Below are positions 12,984-47,512 of a stretch of 64,000 bases of DNA, one piece after another. How positions within the stretch are numbered: the stretch's first letter is position 1; every line of letters starts with the position of its first letter. The notes under the pieces were generated by a model, which worked only from the letters and a program-made list of their open reading frames with translations, had not been told where the DNA came from and did no database searches. Source of the stretch: Tubulanus polymorphus (Eukaryota; Nemertea; Palaeonemertea; Tubulaniformes; Tubulanidae); NCBI RefSeq assembly GCF_964204645.1, contig NC_134026.1, forward strand, positions 5,952,001-6,016,000, written 5' to 3'. Made by a program: the position numbers and the translations under genes.

Positions 12984-13459
12984 CAAAATTGGAGTTACTT
13001 TCTTTCCAGTTTCATTGACAACATTTAAATGATTTCCTTACTTAAGTCACCGACAAGAGGTTGTTTTCGAATCGCGATGTGATTTCTTGCTATGAAAAAT
13101 TCAATCAAGCATTGACCGCGGCTCTGTGGTTGTTTGTTGATGTTTGTTCACTTGTTTGTTTGCGTTCGTATTGCTTTACGCGGACATTACTGAATTGAAT
13201 TGATTGTGTTGAAGTGTCGGAGACGGATTAGGAATGTGTAAATCAATTCAATTTTACTTAATTCACATCATATTTCGCGGATTCTCAATAATGACCCTTC
13301 TCGTCTTTTACGGATCAATCCATCTTTTAGTTTGATTTTGATGGTTTTCAAAATCGTTTGGTTAAAACCGCTTTAAACCATCTAAGACGGTTGGTGAGTT
13401 GGAGTGAATAATTGTGTGTTTGAGTGTGACCGTGCCGGCCGCACACTGGGACTGAGGCC

Positions 13460-13645
13460 CGGACTTGTCACAATTGGTCAGTCTGTGAACTTGAATAAAA
13501 CCCGGTATCAATGACCAACCCCAGTATCCCTGTATAATAGAAAAAACTGAAGTGCCCCCCTTGTTTTTTAGGGATAGTGGGGTTGATCATTGATACTGGT
13601 TTTTCATTCACCCATCAGTCAATCAGTGACGCCCTGTGATTCCAC
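13460..13645. mobile_element. palindromic MITE (GGACTTGTCACAATTG family)
   Basis: The left arm (GGACTTGTCACAATTGGTCA, then GGTATCAATGACCAACCCCA) is matched in reverse complement by the right arm (TGGGGTTGATCATTGATAC at about 13579-13598 and onward to 13640). It is related to the element at 1875-1979. Confidence 0.65.
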
Positions 13646-14069
13646 CCCTAATTTGTAGACAGCTTACCGGTCTAGCACCGACAACCAGTCTAATAATAGC
13701 TGCTTCAGTTTCTTTACAGGTTGATTTGAACGAAATACATGCACGTATGTAGGAACGAAAAATTGCATTCATGGTCTTTTGACCAAGGACTTAAAACTTA
13801 ACCTAAAAAGTCGAATTCAATAACTATTAGTGGACCAATGCAACCGAAAAATCCCATTGCATTAGTCCCAACCAGGCCCTTATTATCGTTTTGCTTTTCC
13901 CTAGTTTTAAATTTCTAGATTCTAATTTGAAAACGTAAGCCAATACGGAGTTCACTGATGATTGGTACCGGGTAACCGAAAGAAAAATTCAATAAAACAA
14001 AAACCCGATATTCAAGCCTTTGTAGATTTTATTTGTATTCAGTTTTAGACACACTAACTAAGGTTATAA

Positions 14070-14178
14070 CTCGGCAGTCACCTCTCTTAGCGTGTTTTGA
14101 TATTATTTTATCGTACGAGTTACGGATGTATTTGATAATGCGTTCTGTTTGCGATTTCAACTCGTCAACATATCGGTG
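14070..14178 (-). pseudogene. short fragment of the secreted-protein gene
   Basis: About 105 bp match the middle of the 14854-16095 coding region (the part at about 15205-15310), including GTATTTGATAATGCGTTCTG. The fragment stops abruptly at CATATCGGTG, where it is joined to the left boundary of the 2.3-kb duplicated segment. It is a broken remnant with no start or stop of its own. Confidence 0.75.
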
Positions 14179-14853
14179 CTACCCCTGGATCCGCGCCTGC
14201 AAAATACCTAACTCCTCGCGTGAACAGCTATGCACAATGCTTGTAATCGAACGAAGTTTCATTTGTCATGACAAGTGCACTTTTACCAACAAAACTGCAA
14301 ACGAAATGTTTATCGGCCCCGTGCTACCTCAAGTTTTTTCGCCTCGGAAAGAATACCCCAAGAAAACATAAGAAAACGATATTTGAGCATTTGAAGCTTT
14401 TTTGCACGCATTCAGTTTTATACACACAAAACTATTATAAAACATACTAACTATTAAAAGACTAAACATGAAGCAACACACAAACTTTTATATATTTTCA
14501 ATTAGTTATTCTTCGTATACTCATTAAACGAACGTATAAAAATAAAGACAGTTTGTTGCTGTTGGATGCTATCACAAACTAACAAATTTTTCATGCCTTC
14601 ATTTGGCATTATATATTACCAGGTCAATTATCGAATTAATCCAAATCATGTGACTGATGTTCTCATGACATTATTGGAAGGAGTGGAATTATAGTCGATG
14701 AAGTTGCAGCCGCGGATGAACGTATCGGTTACGATACTAGATAGATCCGGGTCCCTGGGGTACTTTTTATCCATTCGTTGAATAGCTTCTAGAATCTGGA
14801 TGTTACAATCAATCAGTTGAAATAAAATCACACGTTTCCATCCATGGTTACTA

Positions 14854-16095
14854 TTAATGGGCGGATTTGATTATTTTCTCATATGTAGGAATAAGGTTAA
14901 GTACTTCACTATGCCAATAATTGCTAATATCAGTTTTCATTTTCTTTTGGAAATCGACAATTTTCGGTCTGAGTCGCTTCAGCGATATCTCTTTGTCTGC
15001 ACCGTCTATCGCTCCAGCACGGGCATACATGGGTTTGTATACTTTCTTACCATCCGCACGAAAGGTTAACTTTACCTTGCATCTATCTTTGCTGTTGGAG
15101 AAGAACCGATCGAAGAAGCAGTTGCAGTTGGTATAATCAGCTGTATGGACAGGTACAAGCCATCCTTCTTTTTTTGGTTTAGGTTTCGGGCATTCGATAG
15201 TTTTCTGGCAATCACCTTTGTTGGCGTGTTTTTTTATTATTTTATCGTACGAATTGCGGATGTATTTGATAATGCGTTCTGTTTTCGATTTCAGCTCGTC
15301 AACATATCGGTGGTATCGTTTAGTGCCTAGCTCTGATTTATCATCGCGATATGTGTCGATCAGTGTTTTTACATTCGTTATAAGTAAAAGCGCGTAATTT
15401 CTAAACGATAGAAAGTTAGCTTCAATTCGCTTTACGTCATCAATCGATATCGTTGAAATAGGGGTATTTTCATGAAGGGCAAATTGCGGGAAATTAGCTA
15501 TGATATCATCACTAGCGTCTATCATGCATTCGTTGACGAGCTCTTTTGTTGCTTTCTTGATACAATTACTGAATAAGTTGAATAAGACTTTATACCTTCG
15601 TTCACCGAAGTCCTTTTCTAACTTGATGATTTTTTGATCAACATATCCCACCATGTCATCCAAACGCTGGTTTACTTCGTCGGTCAGTTCACTTATGGCT
15701 TGGTTCACTTTATTCAGCATATCATTTATTGTCGGTTTCGTTACTGCGTCAAGGATGGCGAAACTAGCACCAAATACACCCAGTGCAGGTCCCAGTTTTG
15801 GAGCTACTTTCGCAAAAGAGGACGCGAATTTACTTACTAGATTAAGAGAATGCATACTGAGAGTCGCAGTTTTAGCTACTGGTCCGAGAATTTTATTCAT
15901 GAAATTCGCTTCTAATTCTGCTTTTGGCGCAGTTATTTTGCTGGGCGTGATAGCCTTTCCACCCGGTATATAATGTGTGAAACTACATCCATCACCCACG
16001 AAGCCGTTTACTTTAACTCGGTAAGTTTTGCAGCAACCACGAGCGATACACAAAGCCAGCAACAGCAAGCTCACTGCTATTTTACCTGTCATCAT
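14854..16095 (-). CDS. secreted protein of unknown family, copy A
   Basis: A 413-codon coding frame, intronless within the CDS. I start it at the first of two adjacent ATGs (16095), just inside a splice acceptor (tttaacag on the minus strand); the frame stays open further upstream, but that part would be intron. A 5' exon ends at 16373 (CTGCAG before gttagt). The protein starts MMTGKIAVSLLLLALCIARG, a clear signal peptide. It continues with a GDGCSF motif, a Gly/Ala-rich hydrophobic helix (KLGPALGVFGASFAIL), a long amphipathic helical region (DDMVGYVDQKI), paired cysteines (CIKK..NEC) and a cysteine-containing C-terminal part (NCNCFFDRFF). I do not recognise the family. The helix pattern loosely recalls helical pore-forming proteins, but that is speculation. 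Copies lie at 20422-21663 and 16893-17764. Confidence 0.82.
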   Translation of the reverse strand: MMTGKIAVSLLLLALCIARGCCKTYRVKVNGFVGDGCSFTHYIPGGKAITPSKITAPKAELEANFMNKILGPVAKTATLSMHSLNLVSKFASSFAKVAPKLGPALGVFGASFAILDAVTKPTINDMLNKVNQAISELTDEVNQRLDDMVGYVDQKIIKLEKDFGERRYKVLFNLFSNCIKKATKELVNECMIDASDDIIANFPQFALHENTPISTISIDDVKRIEANFLSFRNYALLLITNVKTLIDTYRDDKSELGTKRYHRYVDELKSKTERIIKYIRNSYDKIIKKHANKGDCQKTIECPKPKPKKEGWLVPVHTADYTNCNCFFDRFFSNSKDRCKVKLTFRADGKKVYKPMYARAGAIDGADKEISLKRLRPKIVDFQKKMKTDISNYWHSEVLNLIPTYEKIIKSAH

Positions 16096-16372
16096 CCTGT
16101 TAAACGAGACATATATTTTGCATAATCGCATGGAATATCATTCATATCTGTTAAACTATTTCAGTTTTCGTGTCATTTATTGATCCGAGCTCAACAAAAC
16201 GCCCGTCTAAGAAGAATATATCTGTCAATATCATTTCGAAAAAACCGTTGGAGAAATATCATCTAAACATAAGCGGAATTTTTGTATTCCATGAAATACT
16301 AATTAAATGTTGGCTTAACAAATATGTCCCTATCAACACGACACCCCAATCTTGAGAATGTTTTACACTAAC

Positions 16373-16440
16373 CTGCAGCAGATGTTGCCTTAGTCTACAG
16401 TAAATGAAGGAATGAAAAAAGAATTCCCCATTGGTCTTTA
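16373..16440 (-). other. 5' untranslated exon of copy A (3' boundary)
   Basis: On the minus strand CATCTGCTGCAG is followed by gttagtgt, a good donor, and the intron runs to the acceptor tttaacag at 16097-16104 just before the start codon. The same arrangement is present in copy C (donor near 21949). The 5' end of the exon is not defined. Confidence 0.6.
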
Positions 16441-16892
16441 TACAGCGGATCGTGATAAACGAATCGAAACGACTTATGTAACCAAGGCTGGTAGTCAAAA
16501 CAGACTTTTTCTTCATGGGTGATTTTACGACATTCTGATATTATTCATGATCAAAATCAACGCTTTTGTATGCCTTAGGTCGAATCGTTAGATTCGTGAA
16601 CTTATAATCGTCAGGAATGATGGGGATTTAAATTAATGACATTTTTGCAACTCTTTTCGTTATGAGAACGAGGAAACTTTTCTTACTTTTTGTAGTTAAA
16701 CGAAGAGATTAATTGTAGTAGTTAAATGAAGAGTAATTCATTGTGTTAGACATTCTTTCAAAGGTCGGTTCATTTACTCATTAGTATAATCTCGTCGTCT
16801 TGCATGGACTTGTCTGCGAATTCCGTTCCCCGTCGTTTGGCTCGTTAACTGATATATAATAGTCCTGCTCCGATAAACATGGTGGCACCGAT

Positions 16893-17764
16893 TTGTATTT
16901 GATAATGCGTTCTGTTTGCGATTTCAGCTCGTCAACTTATCGGTGATCGGTGGTATCGTTTAGTGCCTATCTCTGATTTATCATCGCGATATGTGTCGAT
17001 CAGTGTTTTCACATTCGTTATAAGTATAAGCGCGTAATTTCTAAACGATAGGAAGTAAGCTTCAATTCGCTTTACGTCATCAATCGATATCGTTGGAATA
17101 GGGGTATTTTCATGAAGGGCAAATTGCGGGAAAATAGCTATGATATCATCACTAGCGTCTACCATGCATTCGTTGACGAGCTCTTTTGTTGCTTTCTTGA
17201 TACAATTACTGAATAAGTTGAATAAGACTGCATACTTTCGTCCTTTTCTAACGCGATGATTTTTTGATCAACGTATCCCACCATGTCATCCAAACGCTGG
17301 TTCACTTCCTCAGTTAGTTTACCGATGGCTTTGTTCACTTCTTTCAGCATATCATTCATGGTCGGTTTTGTGAATTCGTCAATTAGACCAAAAATACCAG
17401 CAAATACACCCAGCGCAGGTCCCAGCTTCGAAGCTACCTTCGAAACGGAACCTGTAAATTTATTGAAAATGTTTAGAGCTTGCGTGTTGATTGATCCACC
17501 TCTTTTTGTAACGGGAAGAGAATTTACAGCGAGACTTGCAGCTGATGATTCTGGTGCGAGAATGGCTTTCACAAAGGTCTCTTGCTTCTTTGCTATTGGC
17601 GCAGTTATTTTATTGGGCTTCACAGCGGTTCCACCTGGTATGTAATTCTTGAATGTGCATCCATCACCTGTGAATGAATTTATTTCAACCCGATAGGTCT
17701 CGCAGCACCCTTGAGTGATACACAAAGCCAGCAACAGCAAGCTCACTGCTATTTTACCATTCAT
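16893..17764 (-). pseudogene. broken, diverged copy B of the secreted-protein gene
   Basis: It starts MNGKIAVSLLLLALCITQG at 17764, right after a clean acceptor (tttatttcgcag), and aligns along the first half of copies A and C at clearly lower identity. Near 17236 it lacks 10 bp present in both other copies, which shifts the frame; homology then resumes in another frame (16932-17165) and stops at about 16893, losing the C-terminal third. It is therefore inactivated by both a frameshift and a truncation. Confidence 0.85.
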
Positions 17765-17849
17765 TCTGCGAAATAAAAACAATGAGAAATTGACTGGGCG
17801 TATGAAATTTACCTATAAAGCTTTCTCGCAATAGTCCAGTGCGAATCAG

Positions 17850-19455
17850 TGTATTACTTAAATACATAATGCATAATGGCCTCAAAATGGCGCCTGGTAA
17901 CTGGAAACTTCCCTATTGATCAACAATTTCGAAATGTGCTTCCTTTTAATCTAGTCAACACGTGGGAAATCATCTTAGAGGACTTTTACATCAACATATA
18001 TCCGAGGAAAAAAAACTACAATGATTTTTCGGACTATTTACACACAAAAAAGGACCAAAAAATATTCGAAAAAATGGACAAATGATCTTTAATCCTTGTA
18101 ATATAGTTACTTCCAAAATCTCGAGGTATTAATTAGGCAGCCAACAAAATAAAACCCAATCAGTCGCTTGCCGGTTCCGGCCGCTTGGATGAATGATTGT
18201 TTGAATGAACCGGAACCGAAATTTCCAATTATGAACTTCGATTTTGAAAAAAAAAATTATGTAACCTCGGCCGACGACAAATCAGAGACATTCTGTACTT
18301 CGATTTCCGATTTCCAAATCAAACCCCCTGTTAATTAAGTCACTTAATTAAGTCGGACTTCCAGGCTTTTTCCGAAAACTACGACTTGAGAACTGATTTC
18401 TGTCAACGGAAAAATTAAATCAACATCTACAAAAGTAATTTAAAAACATTGAAATATTTTTCGGGCTTATTTATCTTTTCTAATACGCTAACCACAACAA
18501 AAATAAAGACTGTGGACGTGTATCGTCGATTTCAAGCCAGGAACAGGAGAAGAAATTAAACTGCAGGGAAGAAAGAAGCCCTCCGACTTTCGGTGAGTGT
18601 TTCTAACTGATTTTTTCATTACGGGTCCAAGAACAATACCGAGAAAGGCAAATATAAAATGCGACTTAGGAATATAAATTTCTTTGAAAAAGAGAAGGAA
18701 CAAGAAAATTAATTTTAGAAAATTATTTGACGCCTGCGAAAAAAATGTATAATTTCTGGGCTAAGCTAATGTGGAATTGCAAATTTGAAATCGAAGTTTT
18801 AAGAAATTTGGGGAATGATGAGATTAGGCGATTGGGTAGATGATACAGCGGGTCTTCGACTCTAGTAGTGGTTTAAATGTCAAAAAATCTGTACCATCAA
18901 AATTCATCCGATATAAGCGATCATCAGATTTTTGCCGATTCGAGGCAAGGTTTACTGTATACATGTAACGCCTATCAAATGAATAACAGGGTCAATCCCT
19001 ATTTCAAGATCAGTATCTTATAGTGCAGTGGCCACCAGTCTACACATCTTGCCAAGCAGATGCGTTGTATCGGCAGAGCGAAATAGCAGGTAAAATCAAC
19101 ATACAACACTTGATGGCCGCTGAGCGGTAACCTGTCCGCCCAAGAAATTTTGAGCGGTGTTAGAGACTTATGGGTGGTCTGCTGCCCAGGGTTTGCGTGG
19201 GCTTCGGTGGGGGGCAATCAGAAACTAGCAGGCGAAGATGCTGCGGCGAGAATACGGCATTCGAGGACTTTTTCGATTGCGCTCTTCCAGGGCATTCTTC
19301 TCGATAGAAGATTTCGAGTCGTCACGGAGACTGAATATTAACGCCAAATGTGGCGTTTATCTTGATTCACCATTCATAGAATTTGAGGGGTCATGGTGGC
19401 ACAAGGTCATAAGTGCGGTTTTTTAGTGCCGAATAGTATTTTTGTGAACACAAAA
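17850..19455. other. intergenic, no gene seen
   Basis: Apart from the repeat at 18709-18882, no coding frame with splice sites was found. A small hairpin of CCGGTTCCGG/GAACCGGAACC type lies at about 18171-18222. Confidence 0.5.
18709..18882. repeat. dispersed repeat, inverted copy at 26404-26572
   Basis: The sequence from ATTATTTGACGCCTGC through CAATTTGAAATCGAAG-like sequence to GGTCTTCGACTCTAGTAG reappears in reverse complement in CAD intron 1 (26404-26572) at high identity. In that second copy it adjoins a short coiled-coil-coding frame, suggesting both come from a retroelement. Confidence 0.6.
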
Positions 19456-19456
19456 C

Positions 19457-19758
19457 AGGGGCGGATCCAGAGCTTTTATCGAGGGGAAGCACCCGATAAG
19501 AAGGGCAGTACAAAGAGGCCCTATCCACGCGTAACGAAAAGGGGTTCTGGTGGCCATCCCGTACGAAAATATTAATAAAATAAACCCCTGCAGATGCGAT
19601 TTCCAAGGATTTGAGCTTGTTTCGACCAAAGTAAAATATATTAGGAGTCTTTGGACGTCCTCAGGTGGTACCGAAGTTTTGACGGGAATGACTTTCGGGG
19701 CCAACTGAAAATTTAGAGGGTAGCGCGTTCCCCGGGTGCTACCCCTGGATCTGCGCCT
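19457..19758. mobile_element. inverted-repeat DNA element (CAGGGGCGGATC ends)
   Basis: Starts CAGGGGCGGATCCAG and ends CTGGATCTGCGCCTG, its reverse complement with two changes. There is no coding frame. The right terminus forms the left boundary of duplicated segment 2, and the same terminus bounds segment 1 at 14178. Confidence 0.5.
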
Positions 19759-22088
19759 GCAAAATACCTCCTCGCGTGAACAGCTATGCACAATGCTTGT
19801 AATCGAACGAAGTTTCATTTGTCATGACAAGTGCACTTTTTCCAACATAACTGCTAACACAATGTTAAGTCGTTATGTTTATCGGCCCCGTGCTACCTCA
19901 AGTTTTTACGCCTCGGAAAGAATACCCCAAGAAAACATAAGAAAACGATATTTGAGCATTTGAAGCTTTTTTGCACGCATTCAGTTTTATACACGCAAAA
20001 CTATTATAAAACATACTAACTATTAAAAGACTAAACATGAAGCAACACACAAACTTTTATATATTTTCAATTAGTTATTCTAGGTATACTCATTAAACGA
20101 ACGTATAAAAATAAAGACAGTTTGTTGCTGTTGATGCTATCACAAACTAACAAATTTTTCATGCCTTCATTTGGCATTATATATTACCAGGTCAATTATC
20201 GAATTAATCCAAATCATGTGACTGATGTTCTCATGACATTATTGGAAGGAGTGGAATTATAGTCGATGAAGTTGCAGCCGCGGATGAACGTATCGGTTAC
20301 GATACTAGATAGATCCGGGTCCCTGGGGTACTTTTTATCCATTCGTTGAATAGCTTCTAGAATCTGGATGTTACAATCAATCAGTTGGAATAAAATCACA
20401 CGTTTCCATCCATGGTTACTATTAATGGGCGGATTTGATTATTTTCTCATATGTAGGAATAAGGTTAAGTACTTCACTATGCCAGTAATTGCTAATATCA
20501 GTTTTCATTTTCTTTTGGAAATCTCTAACTTTCGGTCTGAGTAGATTCAGCGATATCTCTTTGTCTGCACCGTCTATCGCTCCAGCACGGGCATACATGG
20601 GTTTGTATACTTTCTTACCATCCACACGAAAGGTTAACTTTACCTTGCATCTATCTTTGCTGTTGGAGAAGAACCGATCGAAGAAGCAGTTGCAGTTGGT
20701 AAAATCAACTGTATGGACAGGTACAAACCATCCTTCATTTAGAGGTTTAGGTTTCGGGCATTCGATAGTTTTCTGGCAATCACCTTTGTTGGCGTGTTTT
20801 TTTATTATTTTATCGTACGAATTGCGGATGTATTTGATAATGCGTTCTGTTTTCGATTTCAGCTCGTCAACATATCGGTGGTATCGTTTAGTGCCTATCT
20901 CTGATTTATCATCGCGATATGTGTCGATCAGTGTTTTCACATTCGTTATAAGTAAAAGCGCGTAATTTCTAAACGATAGAAAGTTAGCTTCAATTCGCTT
21001 TACGTCATCAATCGATATCGTTGAAATAGGGGTATTTTCATGAAGGGCAAATTGCGGGAAATTAGCTATGATATCATCACTAGCGTCTATCATGCATTCG
21101 TTGACGAGCTCTTTTGTTGCTTTCTTGATACAATTACTGAATAAGTTGAATAAGACTTTATACCTTCGTTCACCGAAGTCCTTTTCTAACTCGATGATTT
21201 TTTGATCAACATATCCCACCATGTCATCCAAACGCTGGTTTACTTCGTCGGTCAGTTCACTTATGGCTTGGTTCACTTTATTCAGCATATCATTTATTGT
21301 CGGTTTCGTTACTTCGTCAAGGATGGCGAAACTAGCACCAAATACACCCAGTGCAGGTCCCAGTTTTGGAGCTACTTTCGCAAAAGAGGACGCGAATTTA
21401 CTAACTAGATTAAGAGAATGCATACTAAGAGACGCAGTTTTAGCTACTGGTCCGAGAATTTTGTTCATGAAATTCACTTCTAATTCTGCTTTTGGCGCAG
21501 TTATTTTGCTGGGCGTGATAGCCTTTCCACCCGGTATATAATGTGTGAAACTACATCCATCACCCTCGAAGCCGTCTACTCTAACTTGGTAAGTTTTGCA
21601 GCAACCACGAGCGATACACAAAGCCAGCAACAGCAAGCTCACTGCTATTTTACCTGTCATCATCCTGTTAAACGAAACATATATTTTGCATAATCGCATG
21701 GAATTTCATTCATATCTGTTAAACTATTTCAGTTTTCGTGTCATTTATTGATCCGAGCTCAACAAAACGCCCGTCTAAGAAGAATATATCTGTCAATATC
21801 ATTTCGAAAAAACCGTTGGAGAAATATGATCTGATATAATTTAAAACATAAGCGGAATATCTGTATTCCATGAAATACTAATCAAATGTTGGCTTAACAA
21901 ATATGTCCCTATCAACACGACACCCCAATCTTGAGAATGTTTTACACTAACCTGCAGCAGATGTTGCCTTAGTCTACAGTAAATGAACGTATGAAAAAAA
22001 GAATTCCCCATTGGTCTCTTTATACAGCGGATCGTGATAAACGAATCGAAACGACTTATGTAGCCAAGGCTGGTAGTCAAAACAGACT
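19738..22088. repeat. duplicated segment, copy 2 (about 2.3 kb)
   Basis: Near-identical to 14178-16510 in the same orientation, offset 5568 bp over the coding part. A few small insertions distinguish it (for example GATCTGATATAATTT near 21828). A further matching piece, GATATATAATAGTCCTGCTC, lies just beyond at about 22112 and again at 16850. Confidence 0.85.
20422..21663 (-). CDS. secreted protein of unknown family, copy C
   Basis: 413 codons, same gene structure as copy A (5' untranslated exon, one intron, intronless coding exon). The signal peptide, GDGCSF motif, hydrophobic Gly/Ala helix and all cysteines are kept. By eye it differs from copy A at roughly 20 residues. The changes cluster just after the signal peptide (YQVRVDGFEG against YRVKVNGFVG) and in the C-terminal third (KPLNEGWFVPVHTVDFTN against KPKKEGWLVPVHTADYTN). 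Most nucleotide differences in the coding region change an amino acid. Confidence 0.82.
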   Translation of the reverse strand: MMTGKIAVSLLLLALCIARGCCKTYQVRVDGFEGDGCSFTHYIPGGKAITPSKITAPKAELEVNFMNKILGPVAKTASLSMHSLNLVSKFASSFAKVAPKLGPALGVFGASFAILDEVTKPTINDMLNKVNQAISELTDEVNQRLDDMVGYVDQKIIELEKDFGERRYKVLFNLFSNCIKKATKELVNECMIDASDDIIANFPQFALHENTPISTISIDDVKRIEANFLSFRNYALLLITNVKTLIDTYRDDKSEIGTKRYHRYVDELKSKTERIIKYIRNSYDKIIKKHANKGDCQKTIECPKPKPLNEGWFVPVHTVDFTNCNCFFDRFFSNSKDRCKVKLTFRVDGKKVYKPMYARAGAIDGADKEISLNLLRPKVRDFQKKMKTDISNYWHSEVLNLIPTYEKIIKSAH

Positions 22089-23930
22089 TTTTTCGCTGTT
22101 TTTGTTAACTGATATATAATAGTCCTGCTCCGATAAACATGGCACCTATTTAGGCTGTATGAACTTGGGTTCACCTCCGTCAGTTTTCTTCAGAAATATA
22201 CAAAATTTGTTTGAGATTTTAGTAATTGTCTAACAATTTGGACAAAGCTTAGTCCATTTGTAGTAGACATTCCAGTAAAACACTGACTATAGTCGAATCA
22301 ACGCTAAAATCCGTCGTGTACACTGTAGATAAATGAAGAAATCCCACACTTGTGGGATTCCTTCATTTATACACTGACTATAATTTGCACCACAAAGTGA
22401 CACCACTGAATCCCAAGTAAATCACTACCAATCAAAAAGTGCCCGGCCCGCCCCGTGGACAAATTGCTATCATAAGGTTAAAGTAAAGAGCTTCTTTCAA
22501 TCAATTACATGTTTCTATAGACCTATATGTTTTCCCTTTTCAAATTGTCGAAATTTTTTCGCTATTTGTTTTTGAGGTTTTTGTGCCTTTTTCTTTTTCC
22601 GCCAGCTCGTGAGCGCATGATGAGCGATGAATAAAGTTTGAATTGCCCAACATCAGTTCTAGTCCGTACACGCATCCGCTATCAACGTCCGCGTTTTAGC
22701 ACCCATAAACGTAGAATTATTATTAAAACAACAACGTGGTTGGGGTGTATATGATTCCATCCTACTGAAATAATAAACAGCTTTATCAATTTATGCACTT
22801 TACTGATTAACATATCCACGATCTACAATTCTTTGTGAGTATCGTTGGATGGTTTATATTATCTCTTTAGCAGTTGTCAGTGTATTAATTCAGTGTGACG
22901 TAGTAGATAAAGTCAGTCATACTTAGTTTCACGATCGGATATTTTCACAAACCACAGTCAGGAATGGGAAGGTCATTTTTGTATGCAATCTTCGTCAGCC
23001 AATTTGACTGACGAGTAATTTGCCTGGCATTTCATTGTCTCTTAAGATATCCGTCTAATTTTTGTTGTAATCGACGCACAACAGATTCGTAGTTTGATAC
23101 CTATAACACCTCACCTGACGATCTTAATCCATGTGCAAATCGGCCGTAAAAGTGAGAGTAAATTTCCGTTGAGTCAACAGCTGCCATTTTGAAAATTACT
23201 GGAGGTGTTGGCACCTGTGGACTGAGGCCAGGACAACAGCACAAACTATCGTAGCGAAACGACGAAATTGAAAAAAATTAAGAAATCAACACTTATTCAC
23301 ATTTTTCTTTTACCAGAATTTATTATTTCTTTATTTATTATGGAAAACACGAAGATTTGAAATATAAGTCGGAAAACCATCAAAAATAAAAATTGTTGTT
23401 TCGTCTTGGAAGTTTTATATAAATCCTTGTAGGTCCCCTTGGCTTATCATGCCACATGTGCAATACAGAGAAAGGGCGGCCAATGGCGAAATTTGTGGAG
23501 AAATTAATTAATTTCTCAAAATAATGTTGATTAATCACTGGAAACATACATAAAATTGGATTATTTCGAAAGGTACCTGTGTTAGTTTGTGAATTAAGCC
23601 ATTAATTGTGGACTGAAGTGAATAGAAAGTATATTTTTGAAGTGTTACTTTTTTCAACCGTGTTTTGGTCCTTTACCTTGTCATCCCTAACATTGGTATA
23701 AGCCCATCCGATTATAAAAAGCTTACCACCAACGATTAGGTAACTAACTAGATATTCCCGTAACCGGTACTCCACTGACCACACAAGTCAAAAATATGTA
23801 GGCCATTATTCCATCTCGTGAAAATCGACAAATGAAATCAGTAATAATTTTTAGATTAATTTATGAAAATTGTTTTATAGGTATATTAACTGGACACTCG
23901 TTATTAGAGAAACAAAAAGGAAGAAGGGCT
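22089..23930. other. intergenic region upstream of CAD
   Basis: No coding frame with splice sites was found. A tight palindrome at 22329-22370 (ATAAATGAAG...AATCCCACA, inverted) is the only clear structure. The CAD promoter and any 5' untranslated exon must lie here, but no TATA box or other element stands out. Confidence 0.5.
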
Positions 23931-47179
<23,249 letters not shown>

Positions 47180-47512
47180 AAATTACGCAATTCAAAGAAT
47201 TCTACTTGATCAACACAGCTATGCTTGATTAGACATCACTCAAAATTAATCAATATTATAAATCCGGAGTGAAGCGGTCGTTCTTTGTGTTCTAAAAAAA
47301 AGGTTTACTTAAACCGGTCATCTCCTATAATGTTGACGAACGTAATGGAATTTTCATATACATGTAGATGAAATATATCTACAACTGACCATCTTCTGTG
47401 TTCAAAACAAGTGCATTAAATGCATAAATTCCTTTATATCGCAGTGCCAAAATAGTTTTCAAGGAAAATTACTTTCTTCATAGTAGATTGTATTACAATA
47501 GTCATAATACAG

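Larger units (their letters stand above)
14178..16510. repeat. duplicated segment, copy 1 (about 2.3 kb)
   Basis: This stretch is nearly identical to 19738-22088. Similarity covers the 3' flank, the whole coding region, the 5' intron and the 5' exon. The left boundary in both copies is CTACCCCTGGATC(C/T)GCGCCTGCA, an inverted copy of the CAGGGGCGGATCCAG transposon end, so the duplication edge coincides with a transposon terminus. Confidence 0.85.

Noticed and set aside
14646-14831. A 61-codon frame downstream of copies A and C (14646-14831 and 20214-20399), identical in both.
   Set aside because: It has no ATG at its start (it opens with GTG), follows a stop codon and is shared only because the whole segment is duplicated; it is more likely 3' untranslated sequence.
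15653-15973. Plus-strand frames of about 106-158 codons opposite the secreted-protein genes.
   Set aside because: They are antisense shadows of the minus-strand coding frames.
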